DNA from: Ensifer adhaerens | GTDB lineage: Bacteria > Pseudomonadota > Alphaproteobacteria > Rhizobiales > Rhizobiaceae | Length of the DNA stretch: 64,000 bases | Direction: 5' to 3' | Assembly (NCBI RefSeq): GCF_000697965.2 | Contig: NZ_CP015882.1 | Location: forward strand, 992,001-1,056,000 | Part shown: in pieces, positions 36,703-45,507 of the stretch | How the letters are laid out: every line of letters starts with the position of its first letter | How positions within the stretch are numbered: position 1 is the stretch's first letter | Notes under the pieces: model-generated | Database searches by the model: none | Told to the model about the DNA's origin: nothing | Seen by the model: only the letters and a program-made list of their open reading frames with translations | Made by a program: the position numbers and the translations under genes

Positions 36703-36784
36703 GGCATCCTTCCCCAAGGAATATCTCGCTCCCGCCCCTCGACTGAAGCTCACCTCGCTGAACCAGCGCCGGCCACTCGATTTT

Positions 36785-38077
36785 CTAGCGTGCCTGACGG
36801 TGAGCGTTCGACGGCGTCGGTTCCAGCGACTTCTGCTCGGCCGATCCGCCAGTCTCCTCCCATCCAAACACACTGCGACCGCCCCATTCGGGCGAGTGGC
36901 GAAACTCTCCGGCAACAATTTCCTTGAGGTCCGGGCCGGTGGCGTATCTTTCGAGCTGCCGTGCCTGGTCGTCAAGGCGCTTCAGCGCCTCCAGTTCCTC
37001 GCCAAGTCCGAGCCGCGCTTTCGTCACGGCCGATCGCATGACCGCGATCGTGTGGTCGTACACCTTGAGGGGCACGGGAAACGGATGGCGGTCCTTGCCA
37101 CCGTGCGCAAGCGAAAACCGGGCCGGATCGGCGAAACGGCAAGGCGCGCCATGAACGACTTCAGCCACCATCGCGAGCGCGTTGATCGTACGGGCACCGA
37201 CGCCCGGAACCATCAAAAGCCGCTCGAAATCTTCCGGCCCGCGATCGGCAGCCGCAGAAAGTGTCGCATGCAGCCGTCGCATGTTGACGTTTTCCTCCCG
37301 TACGTCGTGATGTGCCGGCATCACGAGATGTGGGAGCAACGGCTGATCGGCCTCCTTCGGTTTAACCTTTGGATCCAGAGCGACGACTTCCCGGACAATT
37401 CGGTCAGGCCCAAGCGATGCCAAAAGCTCAAGCTGCCCGTGGCGTGATGCGGCAGCCCGTCTGTCTGCGAGATTGACGATTTCCCCCTGACCTTTTCCCT
37501 CGATCGCCGCATGGGGAGAGTCGACGAAGCTGGAAACGCCCTCCGACAACCAATGATAGCGCCGGGCCTGGCGTTTATCGCCGTTCATGCCTTGCTGTAC
37601 CACCACCCATTTGCCATCGTCAGCGACGATGAAACCGTGCAGGTAGAGGTCGAAGCCGTCCTGGACCGCGGCACTATCGACCTTTGCAACAAGCCGGCTG
37701 GTGGCCGCAAGGCCGGCACCATCGATGCCGACGCGGTTGCCGATGGCGATCAGTTCGTCTGGCGTCTGCCGCGAATGTCGTCCGCGACCGCCGCAGACGC
37801 TTATCCCGAGATCCTGCGAACGAGGAGCGAGACCGCGCTTGAGAGCGCCGATGACGCTGGTGGTGATGCCGGATGAGTGCCAATCCATGCCCATGACGCA
37901 GCCGAAGGACTGGAACCAGAAAGGATGGGCCAGACGGCGCAGAAACTCGTCACGGCCGTATTCGATGACGATGGCTTCGGCGATGATCGTCCCGAGCTTC
38001 GTCATGCGATCGCCGAGCCACGGGGGAACCCTGCCGCCATGAAGAGGGAGATCTGCACTTCCAGCTCGCTGAACCAT
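36785..38077 (-). CDS. DUF763 family protein
   Basis: A 430-residue protein. The N-terminal 270 residues follow the DUF763 pattern known mainly from archaea and some bacteria: SADLPLHGGRVPPWL, FWFQSFGCVMGMDWHSSG, SVCGGRGRHSRQTPDEL, SRLVAKVDSAAVQDGFDLYL and WVVVQQGMN, then ARRYHWLSE. A helix-hairpin-helix-like segment, LMVPGVGARTINALAMVAEV, follows at about residue 290, which would suit DNA binding. The C-terminal 60 residues are variable. Function unknown. The ATG at 38077 starts the conserved region; no good ribosome site is seen before it. Confidence 0.82.
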   Translation of the reverse strand: MVQRAGSADLPLHGGRVPPWLGDRMTKLGTIIAEAIVIEYGRDEFLRRLAHPFWFQSFGCVMGMDWHSSGITTSVIGALKRGLAPRSQDLGISVCGGRGRHSRQTPDELIAIGNRVGIDGAGLAATSRLVAKVDSAAVQDGFDLYLHGFIVADDGKWVVVQQGMNGDKRQARRYHWLSEGVSSFVDSPHAAIEGKGQGEIVNLADRRAAASRHGQLELLASLGPDRIVREVVALDPKVKPKEADQPLLPHLVMPAHHDVREENVNMRRLHATLSAAADRGPEDFERLLMVPGVGARTINALAMVAEVVHGAPCRFADPARFSLAHGGKDRHPFPVPLKVYDHTIAVMRSAVTKARLGLGEELEALKRLDDQARQLERYATGPDLKEIVAGEFRHSPEWGGRSVFGWEETGGSAEQKSLEPTPSNAHRQAR

Positions 38078-38240
38078 TCGTGTCTTATAGGCCGCTTACA
38101 GGCATTGTGACAGGGGAAAGTTCTTCAAACGTTCCTACCGCCGGGAACAAGTCGCAACCCTTGCTGTTTTGTGGTTGGAATGTTGCGAGGCGCCGTTGCG
38201 TCTCACGATGAGATGGGCCAATCCCTGCGGAGGCCTTCCA

Positions 38241-39575
38241 ATGCAAAACCGTTTCCCGTGTGCGGCAGTCGTCATCCTCCTAACCGCTGCTTTACTGGCG
38301 GGTTGCGCCAACGTCTCAGCCAGGCAGACAGCGAGCAACACCGGCAAGGTTGGATACGGTTCGGATCCGGTTCTGCCAAAACCACGCCCAACCGTGATCC
38401 CGACGGTCAACATCGCCGATGCGACCGGGTGGCGGGGCGGAGAACATCCACTCGCTGCCAAAGGATTGAAGGTCAACGCCTTTGCGACGAATTTTGACCA
38501 TCCGCGCTGGCTGCGCGTCCTTCCCAACGGTGACGTTCTGGTGGCCGAAAGCAATGCTCCGGCCAAACACGACGAGGGCTTCAGCCTGAAGAAGGTCTTC
38601 ATGAGCGCGGCCATGAAGCGCGCTGGCGCCGCCACACCAAGCGCAAACAGGATCACGCTGCTTCGCGACACCGATGGCGACGGGGTGGCCGACCTGCGGA
38701 CCACGTTCGCCGAAGGTCTCAACTCGCCTTTCGGCATGACGCTGTCGCGGGGCAAGCTCTATGTCGCCAACACCGACGCTCTCGTCGCCTTCCCCTATTC
38801 GAACGGACAGACCCGGATCACGGCGCCGCCGCAAAAGATCGCGGATCTACCGGCCGGCGATCTCAATCACCATTGGACCAAGGATGTGATCGCAAGCCCG
38901 GACGGCCGCAAGCTCTACGTTACGGTCGGCTCCAACAGCAATGTTGCCGAAAACGGCATGGCCGTCGAACGGCACCGTGCAGCCGTGCTCGAGATCGACA
39001 AGGCAAGCGGCCACATGCGCCCCTTCGCCTCGGGCCTGCGCAATCCCAACGGGCTCTCCTGGAACCCTCAGAATGGAAAGCTGTGGGTCGCGGTCAACGA
39101 ACGCGACGAACTCGGTGACGATCTCGTCCCGGACTACATGACATCCGTGCGCGATGGCGCCTTCTATGGCTGGCCATACAGCTACTTCGGCCAGAACGTC
39201 GACACCCGCGTCAGGCCGCAGCGTCCTGACCTCGTCGCAAGGGCCATCAAGCCCGACTACGCGCTGGGCGCCCACACGGCATCATTGGGACTGGTATTCT
39301 CGAGGGGCTCGTCGCTCGGCCCCACCTATTCGAACGGCGCATTCGTTGGACAGCATGGCTCCTGGAACCGAAGCGTACCCAGCGGCTACAAGGTCATCTT
39401 CGTCCCGTTTTTGAATGGCAAGCCCAGCGGCCGGCCAAAAGATGTCCTCACCGGGTTCGTCGGCAAAGGCGGCAGCGCCATGGGGCGCCCGGTCGGCGTG
39501 GTAATCGATAAGACGGGTAGTTTGCTGGTTGCCGACGATGTCGGCAATGTCGTGTGGCGTGTCAGCAGAGAATGA
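38241..39575 (+). CDS. PQQ-type sugar (sorbosone) dehydrogenase lipoprotein
   Basis: A 444-residue protein. The signal peptide ends in a lipobox LLAGC (Cys about residue 20), so it is a lipoprotein. The mature part is a six-bladed propeller of the soluble glucose/sorbosone dehydrogenase family: [52 protein letters not shown] and [16 protein letters not shown]. It would oxidise an aldose or sorbosone in the periplasm using PQQ, but no PQQ gene is present here. ATG 38241 precedes the signal peptide; a start 24 codons upstream was rejected. Confidence 0.88.
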   Translation: MQNRFPCAAVVILLTAALLAGCANVSARQTASNTGKVGYGSDPVLPKPRPTVIPTVNIADATGWRGGEHPLAAKGLKVNAFATNFDHPRWLRVLPNGDVLVAESNAPAKHDEGFSLKKVFMSAAMKRAGAATPSANRITLLRDTDGDGVADLRTTFAEGLNSPFGMTLSRGKLYVANTDALVAFPYSNGQTRITAPPQKIADLPAGDLNHHWTKDVIASPDGRKLYVTVGSNSNVAENGMAVERHRAAVLEIDKASGHMRPFASGLRNPNGLSWNPQNGKLWVAVNERDELGDDLVPDYMTSVRDGAFYGWPYSYFGQNVDTRVRPQRPDLVARAIKPDYALGAHTASLGLVFSRGSSLGPTYSNGAFVGQHGSWNRSVPSGYKVIFVPFLNGKPSGRPKDVLTGFVGKGGSAMGRPVGVVIDKTGSLLVADDVGNVVWRVSRE

Positions 39576-39598
39576 CCTTTTGCCTGTTTCAAAAGCGA

Positions 39599-40480
39599 TC
39601 AATGTGCATTTGGTCGTCCCGCGTCGGCAATCGCCCGATGAGAACGGGATGCCGCGCGCCGGCGCTCTTGAGTTCGGGCCTGTTTCCTGGAAACCCGCAA
39701 TTCCTCCAGATCTGGAAGCCACCAGCCGCTGCGATGATCGGGACCGGTGCGTGCCGGCCATACAGAGATCAATTCCGGTAGTGTTGCGGGCCGCCAGGAG
39801 GCCCAGACAAACTCCATCAGGCTATTGTTCATGAATGGATACGAGCAGGAGAAAGTTCGAGGGACAATCTCCTGTGAAATCCCGATGAATATTATGACGC
39901 CGTAGGTTTCAGTGGAGACGGCACGCCCGAGCCGCGGTGGAAAAACCGCAGGAACAGGATATCGCCGTCTTCTCCGTTCGACGCTGCGACTTCTCGCTTC
40001 CAGTTCCTCGGCGGACCCCCGCGACGCAAGTCGGCGTTGCTTTCGTGCATCCGGTTCATTGCGGCGGGCGGCCGCTTCGATCACAGGCCACCGTTTCCGC
40101 AATTCCTCGTAGGAGCGGAACGGAACATGCCACGTCCTGGAATTGTCATCGAAATGCGCCCACGGCACCTGTCGCAATTCCTCAACGATGGTGCGGGAGA
40201 AAGGTGTCCGCAGGCAAAGGTCATCGCCTGCCACCAGATACGGACTGCCGATGGGATCGAAGTCGTAAGCGTCCCTGCCCTTTGATTCACCGAACGGATC
40301 TCGTTCCGACAATTGGCCGTCCATCCATCTGGTAAACCGGCGGTCGGCAGTCTTGCCCGGAATAAACCAATTGCGCCTATCATCGCTCCATCTGGCCCGG
40401 GGAAAAGCCCGTCGAAACTCTGCCAGCATGGTTCGGTCGTAGGGAAACGAAATATACGCACCGGGGCGATTTGATGGCTC
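39599..40480 (-). pseudogene. HARP-like gene, 3' part, cut off from its start by an IS element
   Basis: This frame encodes two HARP-like repeats (as in SMARCAL1/HepA-related proteins): YISFPYDRTMLAEFRRAF then RWSDDRRNWFIPG, and LCLRTPFSRTIVEELRQV then FDDNSRTWHVPF. An Arg-rich linker and a C-terminal region ending DAGRPNAH follow. Removing the IS21 element and one copy of its 5-bp target duplication joins this part in frame to an ATG at 42717, giving MSGEPSNRPGAYISFPY. As it stands the gene lacks its start; expression from an internal ATG at 40429, or read-in from the element, is possible. Function unknown; HARP domains bind forked nucleic acids. Confidence 0.75.
40476..40480. repeat. Target-site duplication, left copy
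   Basis: GGCTC directly before the IS element, repeated directly after it at 42704-42708; 5 bp is within the IS21-family range. Confidence 0.85.
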
Positions 40481-40530
40481 TGTCAGGCGACATGTAAAAC
40501 TGGTCCGGTAGCGACACCTAAAACTGGTCC
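40481..40530. repeat. IS21 left end with two internal direct repeats
   Basis: The 50-bp left end holds two copies of a 20-bp unit, GCGACATGTAAAACTGGTCC and GCGACACCTAAAACTGGTCC, the multiple transposase sites typical of IS21 ends. Confidence 0.88.
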
Positions 40531-40555
40531 CCCTTTCAGACCTTAGGAGGGACTA

Positions 40556-41854
40556 ATGGACGTTGAGACAGGTACGAAGATCTCCGCGAGATTGGCGCGG
40601 AGAGAAGCGATGCTCGAACCGGACGAGGTGACTGCGATGCTGCGGCTCAAGAAGCTGGGGTGGGGCACGCGGCGGATCGCGGCGGAGCTGGGATGCTCGC
40701 GCACGACGGTACAGCGATACATCGAGACGGGTGGCTGGCGCGGGTATCGGCGAGCCCGCCGGGAAACGCAGCTCTCGAAGCATGAAGCGTGGGTCCGTGA
40801 GCGGTTCTTTCGCCATGGCGGCAATGCTGATGTCGTGCGGCAGGATCTGGCTCGAGAACTCGGCATTGAGGTCAGTCTGCGCACGGTTGAGCGAGCGGTC
40901 GCGGGGTATCGGCAGCAGTTGGCGGCATCGGCTTTAGCGACGATGCGCTTCGAGACACCGCCAGGCCATCAGATACAGATCGATTTTGGCGAGAAGCGAA
41001 TGGAGATCGGAGGCGAGAAAGTCCGCGTCTACATCTTCGTGGCAACGCTTGGCTATTCGCGTCGCACATACGCGACGGCGTTTCTCCACGACCGTCAGTC
41101 TGCCTGGTTCGATGGGATGGAGGCAGCCTTCAGGCATTTTGGCGGTGTCACAAGCGAGGTCCTTCTCGATAATGCTGCGGCATTGGTAACACGGCACGAC
41201 GCGGTGACCCGCGAGGTCGTGTTCAACGATCGGCTGCATGCCTTCTCCCGCTATTGGGACTTCCGTCCTCGCGCATGTGCACCATACCGGGCTCGTACCA
41301 AAGGCAAGGACGAGCGAGGCGTCGGGTATGTGAAGCACAACGCACTTGCCGGACACAGCTTTGACAGCATGGAAGGCCTTCACCTGCACCTTGCGTGGTG
41401 GATGCGCACGGTTGCCGATCTTCGATGCCATGGCACGACAGGCGAACCACCACTTGAGCGCTTTGTCCGCGACGAAGCTATGACGCTACACCCACTAAAT
41501 GGCAGGCCGCCATTTCGTCAGATCCGAGAACTGCTGCGCAAGGTCCACGCCGATTGCGCCGTTGAGGTCGACACCAACGCCTACTCAGTCCCGTGGCGGC
41601 TCATCGGCGAGATTGTCGAGGTGACGATCAGCGGTGGCCAGGTCCGCGTATTCCATGCTGGTCAGCTTGTCGCGAGCCACGCCGAGTCACACGGGCGTCA
41701 TCGTCGCCTGACGGATCCCGCCCATTTTGTCGGCGTCAGCGGCTTCGGCATGCCTGTCAAGCAAGCCGCGCAGGCCGATCCGCCCGCTCCCAAGCTGCCC
41801 GAACTTCTTCGCCCACTGTCGGAATATGAGCGGTTGATCGGAGGGCAATGGTGA
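40556..41854 (+). CDS. istA: IS21-family transposase IstA
   Basis: A 432-residue transposase. N-terminal helix-turn-helix domains (EVTAMLRLKKLGWGTRRIAA, ELGCSRTTVQRYI) bind the ends. The DDE catalytic core shows QIDFGEKRM (first Asp), LLDNAAALV (second Asp) and GKDERGVGYVKHN (Glu). A C-terminal Mu-type domain (VPWRLIGEIVEVTIS) follows. The ATG has AGGAGGG upstream. Translationally coupled to istB through an ATGA overlap at 41852-41856. All catalytic residues are present, so it looks functional. Confidence 0.96.
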   Translation: MDVETGTKISARLARREAMLEPDEVTAMLRLKKLGWGTRRIAAELGCSRTTVQRYIETGGWRGYRRARRETQLSKHEAWVRERFFRHGGNADVVRQDLARELGIEVSLRTVERAVAGYRQQLAASALATMRFETPPGHQIQIDFGEKRMEIGGEKVRVYIFVATLGYSRRTYATAFLHDRQSAWFDGMEAAFRHFGGVTSEVLLDNAAALVTRHDAVTREVVFNDRLHAFSRYWDFRPRACAPYRARTKGKDERGVGYVKHNALAGHSFDSMEGLHLHLAWWMRTVADLRCHGTTGEPPLERFVRDEAMTLHPLNGRPPFRQIRELLRKVHADCAVEVDTNAYSVPWRLIGEIVEVTISGGQVRVFHAGQLVASHAESHGRHRRLTDPAHFVGVSGFGMPVKQAAQADPPAPKLPELLRPLSEYERLIGGQW

Positions 41855-42642
41855 TGGCAGTTGATCACGACACGCTGATCGGCTGGCTGAGCCGGCTGAA
41901 GCTCACCGCCATCCGCGACCAGCTCGACAACCTTCTTGACGAAGCCTCGCGCGCGGATCTCACCATTCGCGAGACGCTCGCATTCCTGTGCGAACGCGAG
42001 ATTGCAAGGAAGGACGAGAGACGCATCATCATGGCGATGAAGATCGCGCATTTCCCGCATGCACGAGATCTCGAGGGATTTGATTTCGAGGCGCAGCCCA
42101 GTGTCGATCCGCAACAGATACGAGAACTCGCCACCGCCCGTTGGGTGGCAAATGGTGATGCCTTGCTGCTGCTCGGTCCACCTGGCGTTGGGAAGTCCCA
42201 TCTCGCGATTGCGCTTGGAAGAGAGGTCATCCGTCAAAACTACACGGTGTTGTTCACAACGGCGCAGGCATTGGTCGCAACGCTCGTGAGAGCACATGGC
42301 GAAGGACGCCTGGAAGAACGACTTGGGTTTCTCGCCAAGCCCAAGCTGCTCATCATCGACGAGCTTGGCTATCTTCCACTCGAGCCCAATGCAGCCCACT
42401 TATTTTTCCAGCTCGTATCGAGGCGCTACGAGCGGGGTGCAATGCTCGTCACCTCCAACCGCAGTGTCGGAGAATGGGGAACAGTGTTCGGCGACCCCGT
42501 CGTGGCAACTGCTATCCTTGATCGGTTGCTGCATCACAGCCACGTCATCACAATCCGTGGCGACAGCTACAGGCTACGAGAAAAGCGCCGTAGCGGGCTT
42601 CTACAGAAGTCCACGACGGCAGCCGGTATGGAGAGTAACTAA
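41854..42642 (+). CDS. istB: IS21-family helper ATPase IstB
   Basis: About 262 residues of AAA+ ATPase related to DnaC. Walker A is LLLGPPGVGKSH, Walker B LLIIDELGYL, with sensor-1-like LVTSNRSVGEW. It selects target DNA and activates IstA. ATG 41854 was chosen because it overlaps the istA stop and lies about 8 bases after GGAGGG; an ATG two codons earlier is too close to that site. The C-terminus is slightly longer than usual. Confidence 0.95.
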   Translation: MAVDHDTLIGWLSRLKLTAIRDQLDNLLDEASRADLTIRETLAFLCEREIARKDERRIIMAMKIAHFPHARDLEGFDFEAQPSVDPQQIRELATARWVANGDALLLLGPPGVGKSHLAIALGREVIRQNYTVLFTTAQALVATLVRAHGEGRLEERLGFLAKPKLLIIDELGYLPLEPNAAHLFFQLVSRRYERGAMLVTSNRSVGEWGTVFGDPVVATAILDRLLHHSHVITIRGDSYRLREKRRSGLLQKSTTAAGMESN

Positions 42643-42653
42643 ACACCCTTGGC

Positions 42654-42703
42654 GGACCAGATTTGCGTGTCGCCTAAGGACCAGTTCACGATGACGCTTG
42701 ATA
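42654..42703. repeat. IS21 right end
   Basis: Read on the minus strand it starts TATCAAGCGTCATCGTGAAC and matches the left end with the same two-unit architecture, including GCGACACGCAAATCTGGTCC. Confidence 0.88.
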
Positions 42704-42717
42704 GGCTCACCCGACAT
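42704..42717 (-). pseudogene. HARP-like gene, first codons, beyond the IS element
   Basis: ATG TCG GGT GAG CC on the minus strand: the start codon and next three and two-thirds codons of the gene continued at 40480-39599. The last five bases are the right copy of the target duplication. GAGG lies about 13 bases upstream of the ATG. Confidence 0.7.
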
Positions 42718-42800
42718 TGCTTCGCGAACCCCTCGTCGTTCCGACACATTCTCCCGTCTCACTCAACGAATAGGCTTGGCCCGCTGTTCCCCGATTGCGC

Positions 42801-42824
42801 AAAAAAAACGAGAGCCGAACGGCT
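42801..42824 (-). terminator. Possible terminator after the phosphotransferase gene
   Basis: On the minus strand AGCC-GTTC-GGCT is followed by CTCG and eight T; on the plus strand the same hairpin is followed by six T. The stem is only four pairs, so it is weak. It lies about 110 bases after the phosphotransferase stop. Confidence 0.45.
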
Positions 42825-42936
42825 TTTTTCGATGCTGTAAACCGAGGCGCGAAGTCCACATCGCGCCCAATGGCGGACATCGAACCGCGTTCGGATGAGG
42901 TGGGCCGAAGCAAATCCCGGTGAGAGGATGAGCGGA

Positions 42937-43842
42937 CTACGCCGCAAAGGCGTGCACGCCCGCGCGGACTGTCTCCGGGTCGCGGTTTTCGACGCCGTAC
43001 AGAATGTCGAGAAGCGGAAAGGTCATTCGATAAAAACCCATACGATCCCTTGCCGCCGTGTCTGGGGAAAAGTGCGCGAGCACCAGGTCGACGAACGGGT
43101 CACCAAGCCCTGCCGCGAGGCTCGCAAAATCGTAAGCTGGGTCGCCGAGGCCGCAGCCGGAGAAATCGATGACGCCTGAAAGTCTGCCGCGATCGACGAG
43201 AATGTTTCCGGTCCCAAAATCCCCGTGAATAAGGCACTGCGGAAGCGCGTCGCAGGTCGCTAAAAAGTCGGAAAAGCGCTTCCGCAGAGCGGTGACGACA
43301 TCAGGCGAAAGCAGAGGAAAGGCCACTGCTTCGCATTGCGCCAAAAGGCCATTCCACTCGGATGAAGACGCCCCGGCAGGCTCGGCCTCCACGCTGTCGA
43401 TGGGGAGCGAATGCAGAGCCTTTAGAAAGGCGGCAAGATCCGCGGCCAAAACCCTCTGTGCGCCTATCCTGAAGCCGGTCAGGTCCGAAAGCGGTTCGCC
43501 CAAGATCTTGGCGTGCAGCGAGACGAATTGGCCGTCGATGCGGCGCACCTCAAGATCAGGTACCGGCACCGGGAGAAGCGGCCGCACCGCGCGAAGCGCC
43601 GCGGCTTCGCGCACCAGGTCGCGTTCAGCGCCGCAATGACGCGGTAATCGAAGGATCCTGCCGTCAAGCTCGTAGGCCACCGAGTTCTGCCCCGAGCCGA
43701 TCAGGACAGCCGCAGGCTCGGATGGCAAGCCAAGTTCCGCAACGATCCTCTGAAGGGGCATCGCATCGGTACCGCCACGAGTGGCGTCGACTTCCCTCTC
43801 AACGGAGGCGGTCGCGATTGGCTCTAGGGATAGATCCTTCAC
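42937..43842 (-). CDS. Aminoglycoside phosphotransferase (APH)-family kinase
   Basis: A 301-residue small-molecule kinase of the APH fold. ATP-site N-lobe: VLIGSGQNSVAYELDGRILR; catalytic loop LIHGDFGTGNILVDRGR; metal-binding DFSGCGLGDPAYDFASL. Substrate not predictable: family members phosphorylate antibiotics, choline, homoserine or sugars. The GTG at 43842 has AAAGGA 8 bases upstream; an ATG 28 codons in (43761, MPLQRIVAELG) would give a shorter protein without the N-terminal tail. Standing alone between an IS element and an MFS gene, it has no telling context. Confidence 0.85.
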   Translation of the reverse strand: MKDLSLEPIATASVEREVDATRGGTDAMPLQRIVAELGLPSEPAAVLIGSGQNSVAYELDGRILRLPRHCGAERDLVREAAALRAVRPLLPVPVPDLEVRRIDGQFVSLHAKILGEPLSDLTGFRIGAQRVLAADLAAFLKALHSLPIDSVEAEPAGASSSEWNGLLAQCEAVAFPLLSPDVVTALRKRFSDFLATCDALPQCLIHGDFGTGNILVDRGRLSGVIDFSGCGLGDPAYDFASLAAGLGDPFVDLVLAHFSPDTAARDRMGFYRMTFPLLDILYGVENRDPETVRAGVHAFAA

Positions 43843-44244
43843 TGCGTTCGTCCTTTGCAATCCCACCCGGCAGGCCCTGGCCGCACGTCTGATTCTGTAG
43901 CCGCTATTCTTCGCGATGACGGCCCGGATAAGACCGACACCGAGACGAAGTCCATGGCCGACGGGCTGGCTGAAATACTACGCCCGCTAAAGGGGGGTGT
44001 TGGGCTCGTGCTCCTGGCACCTGCGCAACCGCCCCCTCACAAAGTATCGAGGCCCATTCTTCGGCCGGCTTCGATTGGGGCCATGCGTGACGGCAAGCGA
44101 AACGCGCAAGGGATGGAACGGCATTCGTTCCCTCACCCTCGACCATATCTCATTGGTTGTATCGTTAGCAATTTATCGCAAGCAATGCGAACGCATGGCA
44201 GCGATATGCAATTGCGAAACGGACGAAAAAACTGCACCGCCAGT
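43843..44244. other. Spacer between phosphotransferase and MFS genes
   Basis: About 400 bases holding the promoter of the phosphotransferase gene and the 3' flank of the MFS gene. The frame at 43855-44271 has no likeness to a known family. No RNA gene or strong repeat recognised. Confidence 0.4.
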
Positions 44245-45492
44245 TCAAAGCCCTTCCGCAGCCGTTCTTGATTTGAGACCGATGGTCACGATCGCCACAA
44301 GCGCGGCCACCGCGTTGGCGCCTCCGCTGATCGCAATGGCCGGGAAGTAACTGTGGCTGGCGTCGTAGATAAAGCCGGCGAGGCTCGGGCCGATCAGCGT
44401 GCCGATTGCGACGCTCGTGTAAAGAAGCCCGATGATCCCGCCCACATTGCGGCGGCCGAAATGATCGGCAACCACGGCCGGCAGCACCGCGACCCAGCCA
44501 CCGTAGAACAATCCGAACAACAGAGCAAAGGCAACAAGGGCCAAAAGCCCGGTCGCAAAGGCCCAAACCGCAAGCGACACGGCGATGCCCGCGTACATTG
44601 CCGCCAGGAAAGTGTCGCGACCCAAACGATCGGCAAGCCCCCCAAGGCAGAAGCGCCCCGCCGTGCTCCCAACACCGATCGCGCTCAGGAGGAGAACGGC
44701 GACCGTCGGAGCGATCTGGTGATCGACTGCAAACGGGACGAGATGAACAAAGGGAACGAACACGCCGACTGCACTCAACAGGCATGCGACATACATGCCG
44801 ACAAATTGCCGAGTCCGTATCGCATCCTTGACCGAAACGCCCTCCTTTGCTGCCGAATTCACGACGCCCGGTTCGACGAAGACTCCGTCCGGCCGAAGAC
44901 CACGTCGCCCCGGATCGTTTTCGAGCAGCAATGCGGCGCCTATGCCGAAGGCCGCGGCCGCTCCACCGAGCACCAGATAGGCCTCTCTCCAGCCCAAAGC
45001 GGCGATCAACCAAGTCGCCAGCGGCGGCATGACAAGCGTGCCCAAGCCGATACCGCTGACCGCAAGACCCGATGCCAGGCCACGTCGCGCGACGAACCAG
45101 CGCTGAACGGCCCCAAGGGCCGGCACATAGGCACATCCCACGCCCAGACCTATTCCGAGCCCATAGGCGGCATAGACCTCGGCGATGGTGCGCGCCTGGC
45201 CCGCCAAGGCAAGGCCGAAGCCGACAAGCACCATGCCGACAAGGCAAAGCGATCTTGCTCCGAACCGATCCGCAAGGGGACCGGAAATCACGCCCAGGGC
45301 GAAGTACAAAAACCCTGCCAAAGAAAAAACAAGCGAAACGGAGCCACGCGATGCCCCGAGATCCTGCTGCAATACCTCGATGAAGGCGCTGAAGGTATAG
45401 GCGCTACCAAAACCTACGAATGTCAGCGTAAACGTCGCGGCGACGACGACCCATCCGTAGAAGATGCCTTGGCGCTGGCGGTGAGCGTTCAT
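44245..45492 (-). CDS. MFS transporter (OFA/monocarboxylate-like)
   Basis: A 415-residue protein with 12 membrane spans. The loop motif GPLADRFGARSL and GGLADRLGRDTFL are the MFS signatures; the start GIFYGWVVVAATFTLTFVG is typical of the oxalate/formate-antiporter-like and monocarboxylate porter group. It follows the amidase gene by 15 bases on the same strand, so the pair likely imports an amide (or exports its acid product) and hydrolyses it. Confidence 0.9.
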   Translation of the reverse strand: MNAHRQRQGIFYGWVVVAATFTLTFVGFGSAYTFSAFIEVLQQDLGASRGSVSLVFSLAGFLYFALGVISGPLADRFGARSLCLVGMVLVGFGLALAGQARTIAEVYAAYGLGIGLGVGCAYVPALGAVQRWFVARRGLASGLAVSGIGLGTLVMPPLATWLIAALGWREAYLVLGGAAAAFGIGAALLLENDPGRRGLRPDGVFVEPGVVNSAAKEGVSVKDAIRTRQFVGMYVACLLSAVGVFVPFVHLVPFAVDHQIAPTVAVLLLSAIGVGSTAGRFCLGGLADRLGRDTFLAAMYAGIAVSLAVWAFATGLLALVAFALLFGLFYGGWVAVLPAVVADHFGRRNVGGIIGLLYTSVAIGTLIGPSLAGFIYDASHSYFPAIAISGGANAVAALVAIVTIGLKSRTAAEGL

Positions 45493-45507
45493 GATCGTTC
45501 GTCTCCG

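Larger units (their letters stand above)
40481..42703 (+). mobile_element. Complete IS21-family insertion sequence
   Basis: A 2223-bp element with istA and istB overlapping by ATGA, 50-bp imperfect inverted ends, and a 5-bp target duplication GGCTC on both sides. Both ORFs are intact, so it may still move. Insertion interrupts the HARP-like gene after its third codon. The imperfect terminal bases (TG at the left, TA at the right) are slightly unlike the usual TG...CA ends. Confidence 0.95.

Noticed and set aside
36785..38077. Possible transposase because of its place before an IS element
   Set aside because: The sequence follows the DUF763 pattern, and no inverted ends or target duplication surround it.
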